Assembly: GCA_015060205.1 (NCBI GenBank)
Contig: SUYY01000024.1
Coordinates: 1-38,416 of the forward strand
Direction of reading: 5' to 3'
DNA: 38,416 nt
Source of the DNA: Bacteroidales bacterium
Lineage (GTDB): Bacteria > Bacteroidota > Bacteroidia > Bacteroidales > UBA932
Position 1 is the stretch's first letter. Every line of letters starts with the position of its first letter. A program made the position numbers and the translations under genes. Of the stretch, positions 16,825-23,571 are shown one piece after another. The notes under the pieces are model-generated. The model saw nothing but the letters and a program-made list of their open reading frames with translations, did no database searches and had not been told where the DNA came from.

Positions 16825-17558
16825 CAGAATATGATTTCTACACAAAATGAAGAGACTGCCTCGGTGCGGCCCTCGATGAACACATGAAGACCATCCTCCT
16901 TTTCGACAGAAGAGCGGAACAGCGTCACCTTCTCGCCAGCCTTGAGTTCATGATTAAAATTGATGGTAAACTCCTTTACTGGCCTTTCAGAGGTGATTTC
17001 ATACCCGACCGCATCCATTGCCCAATGCATGTACATCGCGTTGTTTGCATGACCCAGCATATCGACATCAGAATACCCGATAACATGCTCACAAACCGGC
17101 TCAGCCTCAATACCACGCGGCATACGGACCTTGTCTGCAGGGGTTTCCACGGCATTATCCATACATACCGTACCTCCTTCGACAAGGTTCGGATCACGTA
17201 CCATGGTGCGTGACTCAAGATCCAGTACCAGCCATGATGTAGTCGCCTTGACCCTCTCTCGTCCTTCCTTGTCGGTAATCACGAAATCACGGAGAAAAAA
17301 GAGTCGGTTAAAGCCCTTGTGCCATGTTGTAAGGGTGATTTCATCACGCCATAAAGGAGTGTCGACAAACTTCACATTCACTCTGGAGAGTATCCATGCG
17401 GTATTTGTCTTTATAAGATCGTCATAACCGAATCCAAGATGAACTGCATGAAGTCCGGCCGCTTCCTGAGCCATATCCATGAAGGCCGAAGGTTTGAGAC
17501 GCCACGATGCGTCTGTATTATAGCATGGTATGACGAAATTCTGTATATATCTTATCAT
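16824..17558 (-). CDS. acyl-ACP thioesterase
   Basis: 244 residues with a double hot-dog layout. The N-terminal half contains PCYNTDASWRLKPSAFMDMAQEAAGLHA (about 11-38) and the WKGF-like TTWHKGFNRLFFLRDF. The C-terminal half contains GYSDVDMLGHANNAMYMHWAMD (about 161-182), with the Asp/Asn/His region expected for catalysis. The enzyme releases fatty acids from acyl carrier protein in the cytosol. It starts 2 bases after the HU-CCDC81 gene stop and couples to the Nudix gene, so the three form one operon. Confidence 0.88.
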   Translation of the reverse strand: MIRYIQNFVIPCYNTDASWRLKPSAFMDMAQEAAGLHAVHLGFGYDDLIKTNTAWILSRVNVKFVDTPLWRDEITLTTWHKGFNRLFFLRDFVITDKEGRERVKATTSWLVLDLESRTMVRDPNLVEGGTVCMDNAVETPADKVRMPRGIEAEPVCEHVIGYSDVDMLGHANNAMYMHWAMDAVGYEITSERPVKEFTINFNHELKAGEKVTLFRSSVEKEDGLHVFIEGRTEAVSSFCVEIIF

Positions 17559-17560
17559 TC

Positions 17561-18520
17561 TTATCTGTTTATTATTTCCAATTCCTCAGGAGTATACAAT
17601 ATCCTGTCCACGGTATCCGGCATATAACGCGCCAGCACTACAAAAGCCACCAGCAGAAGCGCCGCCACAGCAACAGTTGCAAGCAATGCGATTGCAGACT
17701 TCCTCCAGAAACCGGTCTTCCTGACTTCCTTTTCAGTGATATCCTCCTTTATTTCCTCGACGGATTCCCTGATTGCTACATCGTCCAGGGCTTTCGCTTC
17801 GACGGTCTCAACAGTCACATCTTCCGTCACCTCTCCTACAGCGTCTTCGGAATCGATATCTTCGGACACATCCTCAACTGTTTCTTCAGGGACAACGGCC
17901 ACTGAAGTATCATCCACGGCTTCTTCAGGAACAACGGTCATGGAAGTATCGTCAACGTTTTCTTCGGGAGCAACGGTCTCTGACACATCGTCACCTATTT
18001 CCTCAGGAACAACGGTCTCTGCTGATTCCACGGATGCAGGTTCTTCAACCATCGACTTCAATTCCTCCACCATAGTCCGCACCTCCTCCTTGGTCTCCAC
18101 GTGAGTCTTAAGAGATATCGGTTCCAATGCAAAACCTTCAGGATATATGTCAAGATCCTCATCTGCCACAAAGAATACTGCATTTTCCTTCGTAGCCCTC
18201 AAACGACCCAATCCCGGAAATACCACAGTCTTTCTGGAAAACAGGATTTCCTTCAGTTCCGAAACAAAATCACGGATGACCTTATCGGCAATCTCCCTGT
18301 CAACTTTGTTCGAAACGGAATAAAAATCCACAAGCGCGTGTCCTTCATCAGGTTTTGACCTGAAATAAAGCCTCCTGTAAGGTGGATTAATGGTATATCC
18401 CTTATCTGAAAAAGTCGACGGAACGACCTCAGCGACAAAAGACCCCAGCCCGGGGAGCACAACCTTATCATTGTCAAGAATGAGTTCCTTGACCATTTTA
18501 GACAGCAGATCAATATCCAT
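17561..18520 (-). CDS. HU-CCDC81 domain membrane protein
   Basis: 319 residues. Residues 1-55 and 65-130 are two HU-like halves of the CCDC81 prokaryotic type (KVVLPGLGSFVAEVVP at 19-34; KTVVFPGLGRLRATKE at 97-112; YRRLYF at 48-53). Residues 140-265 are very acidic and contain four 13-residue repeats of the form VVPEExxDDxSxx starting at 170, 183, 196 and 209. A single membrane helix spans about 275-297 after KTGFWRKS, with a short tail. Related proteins often carry a C-terminal SPOR domain that binds peptidoglycan; none is present, and the chain stops 22 residues after the helix. Orientation (HU side in the cytoplasm) is inferred. It starts from its own strong promoter, divergent from tRNA-Asn. 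Confidence 0.8.
   Translation of the reverse strand: MDIDLLSKMVKELILDNDKVVLPGLGSFVAEVVPSTFSDKGYTINPPYRRLYFRSKPDEGHALVDFYSVSNKVDREIADKVIRDFVSELKEILFSRKTVVFPGLGRLRATKENAVFFVADEDLDIYPEGFALEPISLKTHVETKEEVRTMVEELKSMVEEPASVESAETVVPEEIGDDVSETVAPEENVDDTSMTVVPEEAVDDTSVAVVPEETVEDVSEDIDSEDAVGEVTEDVTVETVEAKALDDVAIRESVEEIKEDITEKEVRKTGFWRKSAIALLATVAVAALLLVAFVVLARYMPDTVDRILYTPEELEIINR
17858..18013 (-). repeat. 39-bp coding tandem repeat
   Basis: Four imperfect 39-base units within the HU-CCDC81 gene encode the 13-residue acidic repeats. Whole-codon units keep the frame, so the copy number could vary between strains without breaking the gene. Confidence 0.6.
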
Positions 18521-18569
18521 GCTTCTCAGTTTTAAGACGATACGTCGATTAAAATTTCAGATATCCTGA

Positions 18570-18601
18570 CAAAGATAGAAAAAATATTAAAAATTTTTCA
18601 A
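18570..18601 (-). promoter_or_regulatory. promoter of the HU-CCDC81/thioesterase/Nudix operon
   Basis: On the minus strand a TTG (plus 18599-18601) is followed after 21 bases by TATCTTTG (plus 18570-18577), within the phylum consensus spacing. The ATG lies about 49 bases further on. Confidence 0.6.
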
Positions 18602-18607
18602 GAAAAG

Positions 18608-18638
18608 TTTGGAAGTAAAGAAATTTTACCTACCTTTG
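18608..18638 (+). promoter_or_regulatory. promoter of tRNA-Asn
   Basis: TTTG (18608-18611), 19 bases, then TACCTTTG (18631-18638): an exact match to the Bacteroidota consensus. Transcription would start near 18645, about 30 bases before the tRNA. Confidence 0.7.
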
Positions 18639-18675
18639 CAATCCCAAACGAAAAACAAAGCGTTTGAGACAACAT

Positions 18676-18752
18676 TCCCGAATAGCTCAGTTGGTTAGAG
18701 CATCTGACTGTTAATCAGAGGGTCCTTGGTTCAAGTCCAAGTTCGGGAGCCA
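18676..18752 (+). tRNA. tRNA-Asn (anticodon GTT)
   Basis: A complete cloverleaf: acceptor TCCCGAA (18676-18682) pairs with TTCGGGA (18742-18748); D arm GCTCAGTTGGTTAGAGC; anticodon stem CTGAC/GTTAG-type with loop carrying GTT; T arm GGTTCAAGTCC. The discriminator is G, as expected for Asn, and CCA is encoded at 18750-18752. It has its own promoter and terminator. Confidence 0.96.
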
Positions 18753-18761
18753 CAAAAAATC

Positions 18762-18797
18762 AACGACTTACGAAAATTTCGTGAGTCGTTTTTCTTT
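18762..18797 (+). terminator. terminator of tRNA-Asn
   Basis: A hairpin with arms AACGACTTACGAAA and TTTCGTGAGTCGTT (one mismatch) is followed by TTTCTTT, starting 10 bases after the tRNA CCA. Confidence 0.8.
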
Positions 18798-18829
18798 ATA
18801 TCAGGATATAATTGGTATAGGGCAAAAGC

Positions 18830-18887
18830 CTGTCATTGCGAGGCTTCATTGAAGCAGTCTGTCATTGCGAGGCTTCATTGAAGCCGT
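18830..18887. repeat. 29-bp tandem pair (TGTCATTGCGAGG family)
   Basis: CTGTCATTGCGAGGCTTCAT occurs at 18830 and again at 18859 with the same downstream bases, a 29-base period. This is the common TGTCATTGCGAGG intergenic repeat, and it also opens the second large copy at 19614. Confidence 0.7.
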
Positions 18888-19283
18888 GGCAATCTGAGGG
18901 TCCGGGATGAGATTGCCACGTCGGACTATCGTCCTCCTCACAATGACAGTGGGATGGTTGCTGTCGTCCATTCCTGCTACCGCACGCTCCTTCGCTGCAA
19001 AAGTCCACAGGACTGTTTGCTTTTCGCTCGCGACCTCGCAATGACATGCTGCTTTTCGTGTAATGATGCCAAAATAGTTGGTATGACCGGTGTGACATTT
19101 CTTGGCCCGGAATTGACACACCGGTATGGATAATCGTTTTAATGAGTTTCGGATGACCGGTGTGCCGGTTTTCAGACTAAACTGTCACACCGGTCACAGT
19201 CAGACCCGATTACGATAGAGCAACAGTCAAGCGCGAGGACGACCTTCAGGTCGAGCCGCCCGGAGCGCTTGAACTGTAGTTGC
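18886..19283. repeat. large direct repeat, copy 1
   Basis: About 398 bases that recur at 19638-20034 with an offset of 752 bases (751 after a small indel) and a few percent differences. It contains: GTGGCAATCT...AGATTGCCAC inverted arms at its start; a stretch CTCCTTCGCTGCAAAAGTCC; and two hairpins with the motif ACCGGTGTG: 19086-19125 (9-base arms) and 19154-19196 (TGACCGGTGTG/CACACCGGTCA, 11-base arms). No credible gene lies inside; frames on the minus strand are products of the repeat. Confidence 0.85.
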
Positions 19284-19332
19284 CGGAGGGCGTATATTCC
19301 GGAAACGGTGCTCGTCCTGTCATTTTCCCAGG

Positions 19333-19373
19333 GGTACCTGTAACGGTTTTACAATGAAAACGTTACAGGTACC
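19333..19373. repeat. inverted repeat with KpnI-like core
   Basis: Perfect 13-base arms GGTACCTGTAACG and CGTTACAGGTACC, extending to 17 bases (GTTTT/AAAAC) with one bulged G. The loop is short and no T-tract follows, so it is not a standard terminator. Confidence 0.8.
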
Positions 19374-19433
19374 ATTCAATCTGAGGGTATCTGGGACGGT
19401 TTCGTGGCAAAAGCGTAGCAGGTGGAACTGTAT

Positions 19434-19549
19434 GTGTCACGACGCAGGAGTTTTGGCTTATACTCTTGCGTCGTGGCACGGATTCCGGAAAATGGCGCCG
19501 TTTTCCGTCACGACGCACGAGTTTAGCATGAAAGTCTTGCGTCGTGGCA
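19434..19549. repeat. cluster of three hairpins with CACGACGCA arms
   Basis: Hairpin A pairs CACGACGCA (19438-19446) with TGCGTCGTG (19467-19475). Hairpin B uses the same arms at 19509-19517 and 19538-19546. Between them is a hairpin with arms CGGAAAA (19486-19492) and TTTTCCG (19501-19507). A and B are diverged copies of one unit, including the loops GGAGTTTTGGC and CGAGTTTAGCA. No gene covers this stretch. Confidence 0.75.
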
Positions 19550-19637
19550 GAAGCATACAACTACGCGAGATGTCTACGACTCCTCATGTCTTTATGAACA
19601 ATAGGCTTTCCGCTGTCATTGCGAGAAGCATAGCGAC

Positions 19638-20034
19638 GTGGCAATCTGAGGGTCCGGGATGAGATTGCCACGTCGGACTATCGTCCTCCTCGCAATGACA
19701 GGGGGATGGTCGCTATCGTCCGTTCCCGCTACCGCACGCTCCTTCGCTGCAAAAGTCCACAGGACTGTTTGCTTTTCGCTCGCGACCTCGCAATGACATG
19801 TTGCTTTCCGTGTAATGATGCCAAAATGGTTGGTATGACCGGTGTGACATTTCTTGGCCCGGAATTGACACACCGGTATGGATAATCGTTTTAATGAGTT
19901 TCGGATGACCGGTGTGCCGGTTTTCAGACTAAACTGTCACACCGGTCACAGTCAGACCCGATTACGATAGAGCAACAGTCAAGCGCGAGGACGGCCTTCA
20001 GGTGAGCCGCTCGGAGTGCTTGAACTGTGATTGC
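19638..20034. repeat. large direct repeat, copy 2
   Basis: Second copy of 18886-19283, in the same orientation and nearly identical, including both ACCGGTGTG hairpins and the end AGAGCAACAGTCAAGCGCGAGGACG. A three-base difference (GGTCGAG against GGTGAG region) and scattered substitutions separate the copies. It is preceded by GTCATTGCGAGAAGCATAGCGAC, a variant of the repeat unit in front of copy 1. Confidence 0.85.
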
Positions 20035-20124
20035 CGTGATGGAATCAATTCACTGCGAACTTGACTCTCACAAATCCAGATGATTTACATTACCGATCTG
20101 GTGGTGAGATTTTCATGGAAAGCA

Positions 20125-20154
20125 TTGGAAATATGGAAAATGTTCGTACCTTCG
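20125..20154 (+). promoter_or_regulatory. promoter of the structured small RNA
   Basis: TTG (20125-20127), 19 bases, then TACCTTCG (20147-20154), which differs from TAnnTTTG in one position. Transcription would start at about 20160, immediately before the first arm of the long inverted repeat. Confidence 0.55.
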
Positions 20155-20157
20155 CGG

Positions 20158-20442
20158 TTGAAATCATGGTTGATTTGCAGCAACCTTATAAGATTAGACA
20201 TCACCCCAATGATGTCTTTTCTTTTACCCCAAACTAACCTAACAGAGGGGTGGCATACTGTAACACATCGGGGACTATCCCAACGACCTCTTTCCAATAG
20301 TTCTTTACGCTGCAAAACAATCAACCATGATTAGGAGAACTCATTGCACTGAGGTCAGGGTAACTGTCAAGATGGTTTACCCTGTGCTTATCAAAGGGAG
20401 CCACAGAGGACAAATCAGTTGAAAAATTGATTTGTCCTTTTT
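20158..20442 (+). ncRNA. candidate structured small RNA (6S-like rod, unassigned)
   Basis: The predicted transcript starts near 20160. Its first bases AATCATGGTTGAT (20162-20174) and TTGCAG (20175-20180) pair with CTGCAA (20310-20315) and ATCAACCATGATT (20320-20332), closing a rod of about 170 bases. Inside are the hairpin AGACATCA/TGATGTCT (20196-20218 region) and CCCC/GGGG pairings. After the rod, CAGGGTAA (20356-20363) pairs with TTACCCTG (20377-20384), and a strong terminator follows at 20408. No open frame fits it. A rod closed by its own ends is the general shape of 6S RNA, and promoter-to-terminator RNAs such as the Bacteroidales-1 motif are known in this order; I cannot assign it to either. 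Confidence 0.55.
20408..20442 (+). terminator. terminator of the small RNA
   Basis: Perfect 10-base arms GGACAAATCA (20408-20417) and TGATTTGTCC (20428-20437), then TTTTTCTTTT. It lies about 45 bases before the pncB start. Confidence 0.88.
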
Positions 20443-20483
20443 CTTTTCGACAAAAATGCAGAACTTTGGGCAAAAATTCAGCA

Positions 20484-21665
20484 ATGGTGATAGATTCAAT
20501 CCTTGAAAATGACCTTTATAAATTCTCAATGTCCCACTATTATCAGGTTCATTATCCTAATGCATGGGGAACATTCACCTTTCATGACAGGAACAATACC
20601 AGATACTCAGAGGAATTTATTGACGCATTGAAAAAGGAACTGAACCTGCTTGGCACGCTCTCTCTGCAGGAGGATGAGTTTCAATGGGCCGTAAAGACTA
20701 TTTCCTATATACCGCAATGCTTCTGGGAATGGCTGCATCATTTCAGGTTCGAGCCGGAAAAAATAAATGTTTGGCTTGATGACGAGCAGCATCTGCACAT
20801 CGAGGTGTCAGACCTGATGTATAAGGTGACGTTCTATGAGATCCCGATACTCGCCATTGTGTCGGAGTTATATCACCGGGTATCTGATGACGGATATCAG
20901 AACAGGGAAGAACTTGCAGAGGTCATGATTCCACGGATGGAGGAGAAAGTTGACATCGCCTCACGTCATAATCTGTATTTTGCTGACTTCGGAATGCGAA
21001 GACGTTTCAACTCCCTCGCCGAGGATATCGTTGTCGGTTATATGAAAGAAAACTGCAGGACATTCACCGGCACATCGACAGTATCATTCGCAAAGAAATA
21101 CGGCATCAGACCGATCGGAACCATGGCTCATGAATGTTTCATGTTCCAGGCAGCCATCCATACACCCAAAGAAGCGAATTATGAGGTGATGGAGAAATGG
21201 GTGCAGGTATATGACGGAGACCTCGGAACTGTGCTCACAGACACCTATACCGTAGACACATTCCTGCGCAACTTCTCGATGAAACTTGCAAAACTTTATG
21301 ACGGTGTGCGCCATGACAGCGGTGACCCTAAAATATTCGGTGACAGGATAATCGAGAAATACAGGTCCTACGGCATAGATCCTATGAGCAAGACCATCGT
21401 GTTCTCGGACGGACTTGACTTCGGTACGGCAGCAGACATCAAGGAGTATTTTGCCGGACGAATCAAAGTGACTTTCGGAATCGGCACCAACCTCACATGC
21501 GACATTCCGGGCATCCGCCCTATGAATATTGTCATGAAACTTAAGGAATGCAGGATAAACGGGCGTCAGCCTGTCTATGGATGCGTCAAGTTGAGCGATG
21601 TTCCCGGAAAGGCTATCGGACGTAAGGAGGATATCGAGAATTATAAATACCAACTTGGACTCTGA
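20484..21665 (+). CDS. pncB: nicotinate phosphoribosyltransferase
   Basis: 393 residues from the ATG at 20484. A longer frame begins inside the preceding terminator, so the internal start MVIDSILENDLYKFSMSHYY, which matches the family N-terminus, was chosen. The enzyme couples nicotinate and PRPP to nicotinate mononucleotide in NAD salvage, with ATP hydrolysis via a phosphohistidine. Visible family parts: VSFAKKYGIRPIGTMAHECFMFQ (about 194-216), GVRHDSGDPKIFGDRII (about 276-292), IVFSDGLDFGTA and VTFGIGTNLTCDI near the C-terminus. A GAACTTTG at 20461-20468 may be a weak -7 element. The M48 lipoprotein gene follows after 5 bases. Confidence 0.95.
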   Translation: MVIDSILENDLYKFSMSHYYQVHYPNAWGTFTFHDRNNTRYSEEFIDALKKELNLLGTLSLQEDEFQWAVKTISYIPQCFWEWLHHFRFEPEKINVWLDDEQHLHIEVSDLMYKVTFYEIPILAIVSELYHRVSDDGYQNREELAEVMIPRMEEKVDIASRHNLYFADFGMRRRFNSLAEDIVVGYMKENCRTFTGTSTVSFAKKYGIRPIGTMAHECFMFQAAIHTPKEANYEVMEKWVQVYDGDLGTVLTDTYTVDTFLRNFSMKLAKLYDGVRHDSGDPKIFGDRIIEKYRSYGIDPMSKTIVFSDGLDFGTAADIKEYFAGRIKVTFGIGTNLTCDIPGIRPMNIVMKLKECRINGRQPVYGCVKLSDVPGKAIGRKEDIENYKYQLGL

Positions 21666-21670
21666 GACTC

Positions 21671-22468
21671 ATGAAAAGATCATCAAAGACAATATCTGCC
21701 GTTCTGGCTCTCGCCTTGCTTGCTACCTCCTGCGGAGTTGTATCATTTACAGGACGAAGGCAGATTCTGCTGTTTTCCGACAGCGAGATTTCCGCTTTGT
21801 CAGATGCATCATATTCAGAGTTCATGAGCAGCGCCTCCGTCTCCACAGACGTTTCAGCAACAAGGATGCTCAAGGAAGTCGGGAGCAGGATGGTTGCAGC
21901 ACTCGAATCCTATATGCGTTCCCACGGAGAGACAAGCGCATTGAGCGGTCTGAACTGGGAGTTCCAACTTGTCAGATCTTCTGAGGTGAACGCATTCTGC
22001 ATGCCTTCAGGAAAGATAGTTTTCTACGAAGGCATATTGAAATACGCAGACACGCCCGACTATATAGCAGTAGTGATGGGACACGAGATGGCCCATGCAA
22101 TCGCCAAGCACGGCAACGAGAGGATGAGTCAGCAGTCAGTGATGAATCTGGTAGGAAGTGTCGCAAGCGAGGTGATAGGATACAAGAAAGGCGCTGATGC
22201 ACAGGTACTTTTCAATCTGGGATTCGGACTCGGATCGCAGGTAGGCGTACTGCTTCCATATTCCAGAAAACATGAATATGAGGCAGATCAGATAGGCATG
22301 TACATAATGGACATAGCAGGTTATGATGTCAATGCTGCACCTGCATTCTGGGAAAAGATGATCAGCGGCAAGACTGCCGGCAAGAACGATTTCTTCAGCA
22401 CTCATCCAAGCGATGCAAAGAGAATTGCAGCACTGAAGGAAGCGATAAAGACAAAGCCAAATCTATAA
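21671..22468 (+). CDS. M48-family metalloprotease lipoprotein
   Basis: 265 residues. The lipoprotein signal MKRSSKTISAVLALALLATSC ends at acylated Cys21. The zinc site is H138-E-M-A-H142 (VVMGHEMAHAIAKHGNERMS), with the third ligand in KHEYEADQIGMYIM further on; both are typical of M48 peptidases of the LoiP/BepA type that act in the periplasm on misassembled outer-membrane proteins. The opening FTGRRQILLFSDSE is also family-typical. It sits between pncB (5 bases) and a dehydrogenase (1 base), probably as one transcript, though the three functions are not obviously related. Confidence 0.92.
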   Translation: MKRSSKTISAVLALALLATSCGVVSFTGRRQILLFSDSEISALSDASYSEFMSSASVSTDVSATRMLKEVGSRMVAALESYMRSHGETSALSGLNWEFQLVRSSEVNAFCMPSGKIVFYEGILKYADTPDYIAVVMGHEMAHAIAKHGNERMSQQSVMNLVGSVASEVIGYKKGADAQVLFNLGFGLGSQVGVLLPYSRKHEYEADQIGMYIMDIAGYDVNAAPAFWEKMISGKTAGKNDFFSTHPSDAKRIAALKEAIKTKPNL

Positions 22469-22469
22469 T

Positions 22470-23399
22470 ATGATGAAGATAGTGTTTCTCGATGCCGCCA
22501 CAATGGGCGACGTATCATTTGCTCCGATCCGGGACCTCGGAGATTTCGTATGCTACGACACCTCCACTCCCGAGGAGGCACTTGAGCGTGTAAAGGACTG
22601 CGAAGTACTGATAATCAACAAGGTACTGGTCACCCAGGAACTCATAGATGCCGCTCCGAAATTGAAACTCATATGCGAATCCGCCACCGGAATCAATAAC
22701 ATTGATGTCGATTATGCCGCATCCAAAGGCATTCCTGTCAGAAATGCTGTAGGATATTCCACATCATCAGTCGTACAGACCACATTCATGCAGATACTTT
22801 CTCTTCTCGGCGAAGGTCCATATTATGACGAATGTGTGAAATCCGGAAGATATTCACGGATGAACATATTCACCGACCCGACTGTGAGTTGGACCGAACT
22901 TGAGGGTAAGACAATAGGAATAATCGGTATGGGAAACATCGGAAGCAGGGTGGCAAAAGTAGCCGAGGCTTTCGGAATGAACGTATGCTATTTCTCGACA
23001 TCCGGAACGGGACACTGCAAGGAATATCCATCACTTCCTTTGGACGAACTGTTGTCCAAGTCAGATATTGTGTCGATACACGCCCCGCTTAACGAAAGGA
23101 CCAACGGACTTATAGGCTCGAAAGAACTGGCACTGATGAAACCGGACGCAATTCTTGTCAACATGGGAAGAGGAGGAATCGTCGACGAATACGCCCTCGC
23201 TGAAGCCATTGACAATCAGACCATTGCAGGAGCAGCACTCGATGTGTTCGTAAAAGAGCCTCTTCCATCCGACAATCCACTCCTGAAGGTGAAGAGAAAA
23301 GACAGACTCCGTCTGTCGCCGCACACAGCATGGGCAAGCGTCCAGGCACGCGAAAGGCTCGTAAGCCAGATAGCAGAAAACATAAAAAAAATAGAGTGA
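22470..23399 (+). CDS. D-2-hydroxyacid dehydrogenase
   Basis: 309 residues. NAD-binding Rossmann motif at about 148-161 (GKTIGIIGMGNIGSRV). Catalytic Arg, Glu and His are expected in NMGRGGIVDEYALAEAI, GAALDVFVKEPLP and LSPHTAWAS. N-terminal substrate domain includes ICESATGINNIDVDYAASKGIPVRN. Such enzymes reduce 2-oxoacids such as hydroxypyruvate or glyoxylate using NAD(P)H; the substrate is not decided by sequence. Two ATGs (22470, 22473) are both possible. The stop codon lies inside the terminator stem at 23388-23421. Confidence 0.9.
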   Translation: MMKIVFLDAATMGDVSFAPIRDLGDFVCYDTSTPEEALERVKDCEVLIINKVLVTQELIDAAPKLKLICESATGINNIDVDYAASKGIPVRNAVGYSTSSVVQTTFMQILSLLGEGPYYDECVKSGRYSRMNIFTDPTVSWTELEGKTIGIIGMGNIGSRVAKVAEAFGMNVCYFSTSGTGHCKEYPSLPLDELLSKSDIVSIHAPLNERTNGLIGSKELALMKPDAILVNMGRGGIVDEYALAEAIDNQTIAGAALDVFVKEPLPSDNPLLKVKRKDRLRLSPHTAWASVQARERLVSQIAENIKKIE

Positions 23400-23421
23400 C
23401 CGACCAGTCACTCTATTTTTG
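23388..23421. terminator. bidirectional terminator between dehydrogenase and tRNA-Leu
   Basis: Arms AAATAGAGTGAC and GTCACTCTATTT around a 6-base loop, with a T-run on the plus side (TTTTTG) and an A-run before it that reads as T-run on the minus strand. It therefore can end both the pncB operon and tRNA-Leu, and contains the dehydrogenase stop codon. Confidence 0.85.
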
Positions 23422-23426
23422 CCTTG

Positions 23427-23507
23427 TGCGGATGATAGGAGTCGAACCTACACGCCGTGAAGCACTCGCACCTGAAACGAGCGTGTCTACCATTTCACCA
23501 CATCCGC
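23427..23507 (-). tRNA. tRNA-Leu (anticodon CAG)
   Basis: On the minus strand the acceptor GCGGATG pairs with CATCCGC; the D arm is TGGTGAAATGGTAGACA, the anticodon loop TTCAGGT within stem CTCGT/GCGAG, the variable arm is long (GTGCTTCACGGCGT region) as in class II tRNAs, and the T arm reads TAGGTTCGACTCCTA. The discriminator is A. CCA is not encoded: CAA follows, unlike tRNA-Asn in this window. Confidence 0.95.
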
Positions 23508-23523
23508 TTTCAGAAAAGTGGGA

Positions 23524-23531
23524 CAAAGATA
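23524..23531 (-). promoter_or_regulatory. -7 element of tRNA-Leu
   Basis: TATCTTTG on the minus strand lies 16 bases before the mature tRNA 5' end. A properly spaced TTTG box was not found. Confidence 0.5.
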
Positions 23532-23571
23532 CAAAATGTTTTTGAAATAGAAAGAAATTTATGACAAAGTA

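Noticed and set aside
18846..19121. Minus-strand frames in both large repeats (also 19616-19873) with similar proteins
   Set aside because: They match each other only because the DNA is duplicated; they read through the TGTCATTGCGAGG repeats and hairpins, have no ribosome-binding context and no known family.
20085..20334. Protein-coding frames on both strands in the small-RNA region
   Set aside because: They are crossed by the promoter and paired stems, have no family features and begin or end in the repeat region.
20385..20404. tRNA 3' remnant (GGGAGCCACA as in tRNA-Asn), suggesting an att site and an integrated element from 18750 to 20400
   Set aside because: Only ten bases match, there is no complementary 5' acceptor or T arm, and no integrase is present in the interval.
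23388..23421. Operator for the tRNA-Leu/dehydrogenase genes
   Set aside because: The hairpin with T-runs on both strands and its place between converging units is explained by a bidirectional terminator.
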